Shown piece by piece: positions 7,215 to 16,024 of a stretch of DNA of 57,805 bases. The translations under genes and the position numbers were made by a program. Position 1 is the first letter of the stretch, and each line of letters begins with the position of its first letter. The stretch comes from Sulfuritalea sp. (GTDB taxonomy: Bacteria; Pseudomonadota; Gammaproteobacteria; Burkholderiales; Rhodocyclaceae), in NCBI GenBank assembly GCA_030680805.1, contig JAUXUK010000020.1:1-57805 (forward strand). The letters are read 5' to 3'. The notes below the pieces were generated by a model that saw only the letters and a list, made by a program, of their open reading frames with translations, did no database searches and was not told the origin of the DNA.

Positions 7215-8696
7215 ATGCGCTGGCTGTTCAACCTGTCCTTCCGCCACAAGATTCCCCTGTGGACCTCGTTCCTGATCGGATTTTCTATCTTCGTCGTCGG
7301 CGCCGCGCTGATGGCGCACGCCTATGAGGACATGAAGGACGCGGTGGTGATCAGCGCCGACAATCTCGGCCACACCCTGGCCAACACGGTGGCGCCGACG
7401 CTGTTGCACGACGATGTCTGGCGCGCCTTCGAGATCGTGCGCTCGCCGATTCGCGCCGAATCCGCCCACACTCCGGCACAGGTCGACGCGGTAGTGGTTC
7501 TCGGGCGCGACAACACCGTCTTCGTCTCAAGCCATCCCGACACTTTGCCGATGCTTTCCGAGGCGGCTGCCCTCGGGCCCGACTGGCAGCGCCTGGACGA
7601 ATACCTGCGCGCGCCGGCCGGCATCAAGTGGCCTCTGGTGCTGGAGCCCGCCGGATCCAGCTATCTCTACGTGGCGCTGCCCATTACCGACAAGGACGCG
7701 CAACTCGGGCACCTGGTGCTGCGCTATGCCAAATCGGTGTTTCATCCCTGGTTCATCGACACCCTCTGGCAGGGGCTTGGGCTTGGGCTGCTGGTACTGG
7801 CGGTGCTGATTCCGATCAACTGGTACTGGGGCGGCCGCATGGCCAAGCCGCTGGTCGACCTGGCGCAACGCATGGGCACGATGCTGGAGAAACCGCCCGA
7901 ACCGTTGCCGCCGGATATGTACCCGTATCACGACGAACTCGGCCAACTGTTCCAGGCCTACGATCGCATGGTGCTGGCGCTGCGCGACAAGGCCGCACTG
8001 GAAAACGAAATGGTCAAGTCGGAACGCCTGGCCGCGATCGGCCAGCTCACCGCCGGCATCGCCCATGAAATCAACAACCCGCTGGCCGGACTGATCACCG
8101 CCGTCGACACCTTGAAGTTGCGGCAGGACCTCGACCCGAAGGCGCGGCGACACCTGGAACTGATCGACCGCGGCCTGACGCAGATTCGCGACACCGTCGC
8201 CGCGCTGCTGGTGCAGACCAGGGTGCAGGCGCGGCCGCTCAACCAGCACGACCTGGAGGATATTCACACCCTGATCCAGCCCCAGGTTGGCAAGCGCCGC
8301 ATCCGGCTCGACTGGTCAGCAGCCATGCCGGCGGAATTGCCGGCGCCGGCCAGCCTGGTGCGCCAGATCCTGATCAACCTGCTGCTCAATGCCGTGCAAG
8401 CCGCGGCGGAAGGCGGCCACGTCAGCCTGTGGCTGGCCCGCAAGGACGATTCCGAGACCTGCCTGTCCATCGTGGTACGCAATGACGGCGCCCTGCTCAG
8501 CGACGAACAACTGGCGCACCTGTTCGAGCCCTTTGCGTCGACGCGCGCCGGCGGCCACGGCCTCGGCCTCTGGGTGACTTACCAGATCGTGACCCAGCTC
8601 AACGGCTGCATCACCGCAAGGAACATCGACGGCCAGGTCGAGTTCGTGGTCAACCTGCCTCTCGGAGAAACCCCATGCAGCACCGCATCGGCCTGA
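7215..8696 (+). CDS. Membrane sensor histidine kinase (AioS/ArxS-like)
   Basis: A 493-residue kinase. The first membrane helix is near residues 10-35, a periplasmic sensing region of about 150 residues follows, then a second helix (GLGLGLLVLAVLIPINWYW) and a HAMP linker. The phospho-acceptor segment is AAIGQLTAGIAHEINNPLAG. The ATPase domain has QILINLLLNAVQAA (N box) and GGHGLGLWV (G box). The ATG at 7215 is preferred over an in-frame start at 7173, which lies close to the upstream repeat. The 3' end overlaps the response regulator gene by 22 bp, a sign of co-translation. It probably reads the PhnD-like protein in the periplasm and phosphorylates the regulator. Confidence 0.9.
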   Translation: MRWLFNLSFRHKIPLWTSFLIGFSIFVVGAALMAHAYEDMKDAVVISADNLGHTLANTVAPTLLHDDVWRAFEIVRSPIRAESAHTPAQVDAVVVLGRDNTVFVSSHPDTLPMLSEAAALGPDWQRLDEYLRAPAGIKWPLVLEPAGSSYLYVALPITDKDAQLGHLVLRYAKSVFHPWFIDTLWQGLGLGLLVLAVLIPINWYWGGRMAKPLVDLAQRMGTMLEKPPEPLPPDMYPYHDELGQLFQAYDRMVLALRDKAALENEMVKSERLAAIGQLTAGIAHEINNPLAGLITAVDTLKLRQDLDPKARRHLELIDRGLTQIRDTVAALLVQTRVQARPLNQHDLEDIHTLIQPQVGKRRIRLDWSAAMPAELPAPASLVRQILINLLLNAVQAAAEGGHVSLWLARKDDSETCLSIVVRNDGALLSDEQLAHLFEPFASTRAGGHGLGLWVTYQIVTQLNGCITARNIDGQVEFVVNLPLGETPCSTASA

Positions 8697-9994
8697 TCGA
8701 GGACGACCCCATCATCGGCGAGGCGCTGTCGGCGCGGCTCGACTTCGAGGGCTTCGGCTGCGACTGGTATCGCGATGGCAAGTCCGCCCGGCGCGGCCTC
8801 GGCCAGCGCCGTTACAGCGTGGTGGTGAGCGACATCAACCTGCCCGACATCAGCGGCGAACAGCTGTTCTGCGACCTGCTCGCGGAAAACCAGGCACTGC
8901 CGCCATTCATTTTCATTACCGGCTACGGCGCCATCGACCAGGCGGTGCGCCTGCTCAAGCTCGGCGCCCAGGACTACGTCACCAAACCCTTCAATGTCGG
9001 TGAACTGATCGCCAAGATCCGCAGCCTGTGCGAACACCAGCAACCAGCCGCGAACAGCGATGCCCAACTCGGCATTTCAACCAGCATGCGACAGATCGAG
9101 GGCTTGCTGCCGCGGCTGGCGGCCAGCCGCAGTGCGGTGCTGATCTCCGGCGAATCCGGCGCCGGCAAGGAACAGGTGGCGCGCGCGCTGCATCGTGCCG
9201 GCGACCCGGACGGCAAGACCCCCTTCGTCGCGGTCAACTGCGGCGCGATTCCCGAGAACCTGATCGAGTCGGAACTGTTCGGCCACGAGAAAGGCGCCTT
9301 CACCGGCGCCGACCGCGAGCGGCGCGGCGTCTTCGAACAGGCCGACGGCGGATCCCTGTTCCTCGACGAGATCGGCGAAATGCCGCCCTCGATGCAGGTC
9401 AAGCTGCTGCGCGCGATTCAGGACCGGATGGTGGTTCGGGTCGGCGGCGCCACCCCGCACAAGGTCGATATCCGGCTGGTCTGCGCCACGCATCACGACC
9501 TCAAGACCATGGTCGAGCAAGGCGGCTTTCGCGAGGACCTGTACTACCGCATCCACGTCATCCACCTCGACGTGCCGCCCCTGCGCGAGCGGCAGGAAGA
9601 CATCCTCTGGCTGGCGGCGCGCTTTCTCGACGAACGTGCAGCCAAGGGCGAAGCCCGTCGCACGCTGACCCAGGATGCAGAACGCGCCCTGACCCGCTAT
9701 CCCTGGCCGGGCAACGTGCGGGAACTGCAACACTGCCTGGAGCGCGCCAGCGTGCTCTCGCTGGCGCCGCTGCTGAATGCCGAAAGCCTGTTCGGCGCCG
9801 GCGGGTCGGCAGCCGTCGAAGGCGACGCGCTGCGGCAACCGCTCAGCGACCACCTGCAGGACTGCGAGCGCACCTACATCCGCAAGGCGCTGGCCGAATG
9901 CGACGGCCGCATCGCCGACACCGCCGCCCTGCTCGGCATCAGCCGCAAAAACCTCTGGGAAAAAATGCGCAAGCTGGAAATGGCCGAAGGCTGA
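8675..9994 (+). CDS. Sigma54-dependent response regulator (AioR/ArxR-like, NtrC family)
   Basis: A 439-residue regulator with three domains. The receiver (1-120) has the acidic pair EDD near residue 9, Asp in SDINLPDISG near 53, and Lys in TKPF. The AAA+ sigma54-interaction domain (about 135-365) has Walker A GESGAGKE, the sigma54-contacting GAFTGA loop, Walker B GGSLFLDEIGE and an arginine finger region. A Fis-type helix-turn-helix lies at the C-terminus (IADTAALLGISRKNLWEKM). It is expected to activate a -24/-12 promoter, and a matching candidate with two upstream palindromes lies in front of arrA. Confidence 0.93.
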   Translation: MQHRIGLIEDDPIIGEALSARLDFEGFGCDWYRDGKSARRGLGQRRYSVVVSDINLPDISGEQLFCDLLAENQALPPFIFITGYGAIDQAVRLLKLGAQDYVTKPFNVGELIAKIRSLCEHQQPAANSDAQLGISTSMRQIEGLLPRLAASRSAVLISGESGAGKEQVARALHRAGDPDGKTPFVAVNCGAIPENLIESELFGHEKGAFTGADRERRGVFEQADGGSLFLDEIGEMPPSMQVKLLRAIQDRMVVRVGGATPHKVDIRLVCATHHDLKTMVEQGGFREDLYYRIHVIHLDVPPLRERQEDILWLAARFLDERAAKGEARRTLTQDAERALTRYPWPGNVRELQHCLERASVLSLAPLLNAESLFGAGGSAAVEGDALRQPLSDHLQDCERTYIRKALAECDGRIADTAALLGISRKNLWEKMRKLEMAEG

Positions 9995-10021
9995 GCGCCG
10001 GGGCCGGCAAAAACCCGAATC

Positions 10022-10046
10022 GCCGTACCGCCAGCGCCGACTCTTG
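10022..10046 (-). repeat. Short interspersed repeat (KVGAGDTA family), intergenic copy
   Basis: On the minus strand it begins CAAGAGTCGGCGCTGGCGG. It belongs to a family also seen at 17116, 17349, 20057, 34362, 46808, 46884 and 47059. This copy sits between the convergent response regulator and methyltransferase genes. Confidence 0.85.
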
Positions 10047-10048
10047 GC

Positions 10049-10810
10049 TCAGCGCGGTACCGGCTTCACCGCGCGGTGAAAACCGATCATGCCTTGGAAC
10101 ACCGTGTCCACGGTCACCTCGACGAAGCCCAGCTCGCGCAACACGATCGACAGTTCTTCGGCGGTGTAGAACAGGTCCAGCGCGTCGATGAAATACTGCT
10201 TGAACCGGGTCGCCGCCGGGCCGCTGCCGACGATCAAACTGGTGAAATTCAGGCAGGCCTTGAGGTAGGCGTAATACAGGTTCTTCACGATCACGTTGCG
10301 CGGGCGCAGCATGTCGGAATGGTGGAAATGCCCGCCGGGCTTCAGCACGCGCAGGATCTCGGTGAACACCTCGCGCACGCGCAGGTGGCGGGAGGCGAAC
10401 TGCAGCGTGACGACGTCGAAATGATTGTCGGGGAAGGGCAAGACATGCACGTCGCCGATGGTGCTCTTGATGTGGAAGCCCAGCGCCGCGGCATTCTGCT
10501 GGCCGACGGTTTGCATCTCGGCGCTGCGATCCATGGCATGCACGTCCAGCGTCGGCTCGCGCTTGAGCAAGGCAATGCCAATGGCGTTGGTGCCGCCGCA
10601 GACATCCAGCACCTTCTGATTCGGCGCGATGCCCACCGTCCGCATGAAGCGCTTGAGAAAGGTGCTCCACAAGCCCAGCGCCGCAATTTCATTGCCCCGG
10701 TCGTAATAGGGCGCAATGTCGGCAAACGCATCGTTCAGCTCGTTGCTCCAGACATCGCTGAAACGTTGTTCGCGCAAGGCCTCTCGCGATGCCAGTGGGG
10801 GAGGTACCAT
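10049..10810 (-). CDS. UbiE/MenG-like SAM-dependent methyltransferase
   Basis: A 253-residue class I methyltransferase. The SAM-binding motif I is VLDVCGGTNAIGIALL near residue 69, motif II is LPFPDNHFDVVTLQFASRH, and the LRVLKPGGHFHHSDM stretch is motif III. The start segment FADIAPYYDRGNEIAALGLWSTF resembles UbiE/MenG quinone C-methyltransferases, although the canonical UbiE signature is degenerate, so it is probably a paralogue rather than the main UbiE. It converges on the sigma54 regulator gene and is 109 bp from the c-di-GMP gene on its other side. A role in quinone modification for the anaerobic chain next door is possible but unproved. Confidence 0.75.
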   Translation of the reverse strand: MVPPPLASREALREQRFSDVWSNELNDAFADIAPYYDRGNEIAALGLWSTFLKRFMRTVGIAPNQKVLDVCGGTNAIGIALLKREPTLDVHAMDRSAEMQTVGQQNAAALGFHIKSTIGDVHVLPFPDNHFDVVTLQFASRHLRVREVFTEILRVLKPGGHFHHSDMLRPRNVIVKNLYYAYLKACLNFTSLIVGSGPAATRFKQYFIDALDLFYTAEELSIVLRELGFVEVTVDTVFQGMIGFHRAVKPVPR

Positions 10811-10919
10811 GATTGTCTGCTCCTGCGGTGGGATTGATTCGTTCTGGTCCGATGGCGCGAAGTTAGCGCCCGCGGCGGCAATGTGTCAAGTTGGTCAGGC
10901 GCTGCGGTGCGCCGCGCGG

Positions 10920-13900
10920 TCAGCTTACCGGCCGGGGCGCCGGGGGCGTGGCTCCAGCCAGATCCGCCGCCGCGCACGGGCGCCCGAACAGGTATCCCTG
11001 ATAGGCATTGCAGCCATGGCTGGCGAGAAAGTCCCGCTGTCCTTCGGTTTCGACGCCTTCGGCGATGACCGCCAGGCCGAGGCTCTGGCCCAGGGTAATG
11101 ATGGCCTTGGCGATGGCCGCATCGTTGGGGTCGGTGAGCACATCGCGGACGAAGGATTGATCGATCTTCAACTGGTCGAGCGGCAGGCGCTTGAGGTAGG
11201 TGAGCGACGAATAGCCGGTACCGAAATCGTCGAGCGAGAAGCCGACCCCGTTGGCCTTGAGCGTCGTCATTTTCTTGATGATGTCTTCCACGTCGGCCAG
11301 CAGCAGACTTTCCGTGAGTTCGAGCTTGAGTCGCCGCGGATCGGCACCGGTGTGCTCGAGTATCGCCAGTACCTGCTCGACGAAATCGACGTGATGGAAC
11401 TGGCGCGCGCTGACATTCACCGCGACGGTGAGGTGGGCCATGCCGGGCTGACTGGCCCAGCTCACGAGCCGCGAGCACGCCGTTTGCAACACCCAGTGCC
11501 CGAGCGGCAGGATCAGGCCGCTGTCCTCCGCCAGCGGGATGAACTCGGCGGGTGAAACCATACCGCGCTCGGGGTGCTTCCAGCGCACCAGGGCTTCGAC
11601 ACCCGTCAGCTTCCCCGCGCCATCGACCTGGGGCTGGTAGTAGAGAAGAAACTGCTGGTGTTGCAGGGCCTGGCGCATCTCGGCCTCGAGACCGGCACGG
11701 GCGGTAACCACGGCCTGCATTTGCGGATCGAAGAAACGCAGGGTATTGCGGCCCGCAGCCTTGGACTGGTACATGGCGAAGTCCGCCCGCTTCAGCAGCT
11801 CGTCAACCGTATCCTGATTCCCGCCGAACAGCGTGACGCCAATGCTCGGCGTGCTGTGATGCTTGTGCTGGGCCAGCAGGTAGGGCTCATTGAGCGCGGC
11901 AAGGATCTTTTCGCCCACCATCTTGGCCTGCGGCGCGGCATCTTCCGGGTTGGTATCGAGGCCTTCCAGCATGACCACGAACTCGTCGCCGCCCAGGCGG
12001 GCCACGGTATCGCCTTCCCGCACACTGTCGTTCAGCCGTTGCGCAACCTGCTGCAACAGCAGGTCGCCCTTGTCATGACCCAGGGTGTCGTTGAGCGTCT
12101 TGAAATTGTCCAGGTCGATGAACAGCAGTGCGCCCTCGCGTCCGTTGCGCGCGCTGGCCGTGATGGCCTGTTGCAGGCGATCGAGCAGCAGCCGCCGGTT
12201 GGGCAACTGGGTCAGCGGATCGTAGAACGCCAGGCGGTGAATCTCGGCTTCCGCCTCGGTGTTGCGGGAGATGTCGGAGAAAGTACCGATGTAGTTGCTG
12301 ACCTGTCCGTCGGGTGCGACGACCGAACTGATGGTCAGCATCTCGGCATAGATCTTCCCGTTCTTGCGCCGGTTCCAGATCTCGCCCTGCCAGTAGCCGC
12401 TCTCCCTCAGCGTGGCCCACATGCGCTGGTAGTAGGCGGCATCGTGGCGTCCCGACTTGAACAAGGCCGGCGTCTGGCCGATGGCCTCTTCCGCGCTATA
12501 GCCGGTGAGGCGAATGAAGGCCTGGTTGACCCGCACGATGACACCTTTGGCATCGGTGATCATCATGCCTTCCTGCGATTCGAAGGCAATCGCCGCAACG
12601 CGCAGGTTGGCCTCCGCCTGCTTGCGCTCCTCGACACTGGTGGCAACACCCAGGTAGCCGTCGATATCTCCCTTTGGATTCCGTATCGCGGTAACTGACA
12701 GCAGTACCGGCACGCGTCGGCCGTCCTTGCGGATATAGGTCCACTCGCGCTCGTCGGGCTGGCCCGTGACGCGGGTCCTGGCGACAAAGGCATCGAATCC
12801 GGGTGCCACCGCAAAGCCCAGTTCGTGCGTCAGCATCCCGGCATAGGCGACAACCTCGTCCACGTCGTGAAAGGCGCCGGGGTCGCGCTTGCCGATCAAC
12901 TCCTCGGCCGCATAGCCCAGCAGCGTCTCGGCGCCGCTGTTGAACACGGTGATGATGCCTTGCGGATCGGTGGCGATGATCGAATACGAGGCACTGGAAA
13001 GCACCGACGCCATCAGCGTCTGGCTTCCCCGCAAGGCAATCTCGGCCTGCTTGCGCTCGGTAACGTCCTGCAGGGTTTCGATGGCGCCGACCACGCGCCC
13101 CGTGTCGTCGCGCAGCGGCGAGGCGAGGAAGCTCAGCCAGCGCCCGGTATTGGCGAAGAACCCTTCCGCCTCGTAGGCGCCCTGCACCACTGTGGACAGG
13201 CGGATCGTATCGGCGTAGTAACGCTCCATGGTCGCCCGGTCGTCATTGACGATCAGGTCGGCCAGCACCGGGCGCGGTTTCTGATAAAACGCCTTCCACG
13301 CATCCCTGGTGCCGACCATGTCGGCCGCCGGAATCTTCAGCACCAGCTCGCAGGCATGGTTCCACTGCGTGACGCGATGGTCGGCGTCGATGACGAAAGT
13401 CGGGATCGGCGTACCGTCGATCGCCTGGGCCAGCGCCCGCTTGGCGTGTTCCTGTCCCAGTTCGGCGCGACGGCGTTCGGTGATGTCCTGCACGGTGCCG
13501 ACATAACGCACTATGTTGCCCGCCGCGTCCACGATCCGCTCGGCGCGACTCTGCACCCAGCGGATATCGCCGCCCAGCACCACGCGGTGCTCGACCACGG
13601 CAAGCTCGCCCTTGAGCGCCGCCCGGCGAAACTGCTTTACCGCGGCGCGATCTTCCTCATGGACGATCTTCTCCAGATAGTCGTCGAGGCTCAAGCTGGA
13701 CTCTTTCGGCAGACCAAGGATGCGGCACGCTTCCGACGACCAGTGCATCTCGCCGCGAATGAAGTCGAGTACCCAGCTGCCGACCTGGGCGACGGACAGG
13801 GCGCGGTTCAGGTCCTCATCCCGGGCTGCGACATCGGCGGCCGTGCGCCGCTGGCTCCGATATCGCCGCGCCAGCGTTTCCACCGAGGCGACCAGCACCG

Positions 13901-14903
13901 CCGGGTCGCCGGATTTTGGCAGGAAATCCTCCGCCGCCGAGCGTCGCGCGGCCAACTGCCGATCGCGATCGTTCCAGGCCGTGAGATAAACCACCGGCAA
14001 GTGGGCGTAGCGTTCCTTCTGCCGGATCAGGGTCACCAGTTCCGGTCCGCGGCAGGCCTCCATTTCGATGTCGGCCACCAGCACGTCGGGCTGGAACTCG
14101 TCCATGAAGTCGAGCACCAGCAGCGGGTCTTCCGAGGGCAGCACCTCCATTCCGGCGTCGACCAGCACGGCCGAAAACGCATTGAGCGCGCTTTGTTCAT
14201 CGTCCACCAGCATCACCCGGTAGCGATCCCCCTTCTGTTCCACGCACGATTCCTCGATCACTGCGGCGAGCCGCTGCGGCACCAGGGGCTTCTCGACAAA
14301 ATGCCTGACCCCGGCGCGCAGCAGTTCAAGCTGGCGCGAGAAATTGACCGCCGGGTCGGTCAGCGCGATCCAGCAGGCCGCCTTGCCCACCTCCGCCGCA
14401 AGAGACCGCCGCTGTGCGTCCTTGAGCGACAGCACCCATTCCATGTCGGTCAGCACGAGATGACGTTTGCCCAGCGGCGCGGGCATGTCTTCCGGCTGCG
14501 GACATTCCACCAGCGTCGAGCCCAACCCGGCCAGCAGCAGCCGCAGCGGCCCCAAGGCCTGATCGAAGGCACCCACGGCCACCACCTGAACCTGCAGCGA
14601 CACGGCCGACGGCAACCGGCGAATGAGATCTCCCTTGCCCAGCGCCACTGCCAGTTGCCCGGTGAGATCCAGCAGCGCGTGCAGGCGCACGGCGGCAATT
14701 TCCTTCTCGGTCACCGCCTTGGAGAGCAGGGACACCAGCGCGGCGCAGGTATCCTTCACGGCGCCGTTTTCCAGGAGCGAATGCACCAGCTTCAGTCGAT
14801 GCAGCAGGCGCAGGCCGCGCAGCCGGTCCCAGCCATCGCGCGCAAGCTTGTCGCGCAAGTCTTCAAGCTGTTCCTGCAGTGTGCCGATGGCGCTGGTGTT
14901 CAT
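10920..14903 (-). CDS. Multi-domain REC-PAS-GGDEF-EAL cyclic-di-GMP protein
   Basis: A 1327-residue soluble signalling protein. The N-terminal 90 residues are helical, followed by a degenerate receiver and a second receiver (about 226-345; acidic pair VDDE, Asp in VADIEM). Four PAS/PAC modules follow (about 360-875), then GGDEF (about 885-1050) and EAL (about 1070-1315). The GGDEF motif is intact (RLGGDEF) and preceded by REGD, an RxxD product-inhibition site. The EAL motif (EALVRWKHP) and the DDFGTGYSSL loop are intact, so both synthesis and hydrolysis of cyclic-di-GMP are possible. No membrane segments were seen. With no partner kinase adjacent, its input is unknown. Confidence 0.92.
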   Translation of the reverse strand: MNTSAIGTLQEQLEDLRDKLARDGWDRLRGLRLLHRLKLVHSLLENGAVKDTCAALVSLLSKAVTEKEIAAVRLHALLDLTGQLAVALGKGDLIRRLPSAVSLQVQVVAVGAFDQALGPLRLLLAGLGSTLVECPQPEDMPAPLGKRHLVLTDMEWVLSLKDAQRRSLAAEVGKAACWIALTDPAVNFSRQLELLRAGVRHFVEKPLVPQRLAAVIEESCVEQKGDRYRVMLVDDEQSALNAFSAVLVDAGMEVLPSEDPLLVLDFMDEFQPDVLVADIEMEACRGPELVTLIRQKERYAHLPVVYLTAWNDRDRQLAARRSAAEDFLPKSGDPAVLVASVETLARRYRSQRRTAADVAARDEDLNRALSVAQVGSWVLDFIRGEMHWSSEACRILGLPKESSLSLDDYLEKIVHEEDRAAVKQFRRAALKGELAVVEHRVVLGGDIRWVQSRAERIVDAAGNIVRYVGTVQDITERRRAELGQEHAKRALAQAIDGTPIPTFVIDADHRVTQWNHACELVLKIPAADMVGTRDAWKAFYQKPRPVLADLIVNDDRATMERYYADTIRLSTVVQGAYEAEGFFANTGRWLSFLASPLRDDTGRVVGAIETLQDVTERKQAEIALRGSQTLMASVLSSASYSIIATDPQGIITVFNSGAETLLGYAAEELIGKRDPGAFHDVDEVVAYAGMLTHELGFAVAPGFDAFVARTRVTGQPDEREWTYIRKDGRRVPVLLSVTAIRNPKGDIDGYLGVATSVEERKQAEANLRVAAIAFESQEGMMITDAKGVIVRVNQAFIRLTGYSAEEAIGQTPALFKSGRHDAAYYQRMWATLRESGYWQGEIWNRRKNGKIYAEMLTISSVVAPDGQVSNYIGTFSDISRNTEAEAEIHRLAFYDPLTQLPNRRLLLDRLQQAITASARNGREGALLFIDLDNFKTLNDTLGHDKGDLLLQQVAQRLNDSVREGDTVARLGGDEFVVMLEGLDTNPEDAAPQAKMVGEKILAALNEPYLLAQHKHHSTPSIGVTLFGGNQDTVDELLKRADFAMYQSKAAGRNTLRFFDPQMQAVVTARAGLEAEMRQALQHQQFLLYYQPQVDGAGKLTGVEALVRWKHPERGMVSPAEFIPLAEDSGLILPLGHWVLQTACSRLVSWASQPGMAHLTVAVNVSARQFHHVDFVEQVLAILEHTGADPRRLKLELTESLLLADVEDIIKKMTTLKANGVGFSLDDFGTGYSSLTYLKRLPLDQLKIDQSFVRDVLTDPNDAAIAKAIITLGQSLGLAVIAEGVETEGQRDFLASHGCNAYQGYLFGRPCAAADLAGATPPAPRPVS

Positions 14904-15236
14904 CGCACTAGGTTTTCAATATTCCGCTGGTGGCGTAATCGATTCACTTGCGAGCAGGAAAAACCAACGCCCCGATCGCTGGCTGAACGACGTCGAGACA
15001 TCATTATGCCCAAGTCTGCCCCCCAATTTCCCCGGTCATTGCCGGGTATGTTTTCTTGTTGCATCGGCCGGACAGCCGCGTCAGGCTACTTCGCCGATTC
15101 CGCCGACGCCATGCTTCGATGCCGCTCGTTCAGCTTACCAAAGACATACGCTACCTGAACGATATCTTACGCGGGATGCCCCCGTCAGGCCGGGGGCATT
15201 GTGCATTTCATGCAAGGGGATTCTGGGAGCGCTCCG
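14904..15236. other. Gene-free stretch upstream of the GGDEF-EAL gene
   Basis: About 330 bp between the start of the c-di-GMP gene and the end of the DUF4395 gene, both on the minus strand. No coding frame has a ribosome site or recognisable product. It should hold the promoter of the c-di-GMP gene, but no clear -35/-10 pair stands out. The hairpin at 15176-15199 is the only structured element seen. Confidence 0.5.
15176..15199. terminator. Hairpin after the arsenic gene cluster
   Basis: ATGCCCCC and GGGGGCAT form an 8-bp GC-rich stem with an 8-base loop, about 40 bp past the stop of the DUF4395 gene. There is no clear T run on either side, so it may only stabilise the transcript end. Confidence 0.45.
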
Positions 15237-15974
15237 CTATTTGCAGTTGTTGTGCAGCTTCCACTTCTCGGCGTGACCCATGGCGACAGCCCAGTCGGGA
15301 GGCGTGCAATCAGTCCTGCTACCCGCTTCGGCCGCAGGGGCGGCGTTCAACAGCGTCGACGGTGCCGTCTGCGCTGACATGTGCCGGCCGACGAACACGA
15401 TCATCACCAGGAAGGCGGCGACGATCAGCATCTGTGGCAGGTCGATCTTCTGGATTTCCTGCCGCACAGGCACGTCGCAGGTGCCGCCCGGACACAACTG
15501 CGCCTGCTCCTTGTGGAACCAGTTGTAGACCTTGCAGCCGAGGCAGATGCCGAAGGCGCTCTCAAAAAACATCAAGGTGAGACACGCGGCACAGACGATC
15601 AGGTTGATCGGACCGATCACGTTGTTGATCACGATCAGGTACATCATGGACAGCGCCAGCACGAAGCCAATCGCCCAGGCAAAGCGCTTCTGCGGCGCGC
15701 CGACGTATTCGGGGAGCTGATTGCGCACGGCGAAGCGGCCAACGATGAGACTGGGCGCGAAACGCGGATTGATGAATATCCGGATCGTGAAGTCGACCAG
15801 GAAGGCAATCACGAAGATCCTGGTGAGACGGAAATCGCCCAGCATCCATGCATTCATGAAAGCCACCATGGCAAACAGGAACAGGATGCCGGCACTTGCC
15901 CGCACTTCGCGTTCGTTGAGGACGGGTACTTCGTATTCGGCGATGTGCTCGCCAAAGGCCAGAACCTTGTTCAT
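15237..15974 (-). CDS. DUF4395 membrane protein at the end of the ars cluster
   Basis: A 245-residue membrane protein matching the DUF4395 pattern: several helices (AGILFLFAMVAFMNAWML, IFVIAFLVDFTIRIFI, FVLALSMMYLIVINNVIG, NLIVCAACLTLMFFESAFGI), followed by CLGCKVYNWF and a second Cys pair in LCPGGTC. A further helix and a C-terminal tail with two more Cys (DCTPPDW, NNCK) follow. The ATG at 15974 has an AGGGGA ribosome site. The gene lies 50 bp after acr3. Its function is unknown. The Cys-rich cytosolic motifs beside arsenic genes suggest thiol chemistry or metalloid contact, which is inference. Confidence 0.8.
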   Translation of the reverse strand: MNKVLAFGEHIAEYEVPVLNEREVRASAGILFLFAMVAFMNAWMLGDFRLTRIFVIAFLVDFTIRIFINPRFAPSLIVGRFAVRNQLPEYVGAPQKRFAWAIGFVLALSMMYLIVINNVIGPINLIVCAACLTLMFFESAFGICLGCKVYNWFHKEQAQLCPGGTCDVPVRQEIQKIDLPQMLIVAAFLVMIVFVGRHMSAQTAPSTLLNAAPAAEAGSRTDCTPPDWAVAMGHAEKWKLHNNCK

Positions 15975-16024
15975 GCAATCCCCTTCAATGAATCGTTCAA
16001 TTTCGTACCCGTTCCCGGGCCGAC

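Noticed and set aside
12825..15158. A 777-codon plus-strand frame opposite the GGDEF-EAL gene, and similar long frames at 16-1209, 3073-4275 and 51482-53431.
   Set aside because: They mirror real genes on the other strand, have no recognisable domains and Arg/Ala/Gly-rich shadow composition typical of high-GC DNA.
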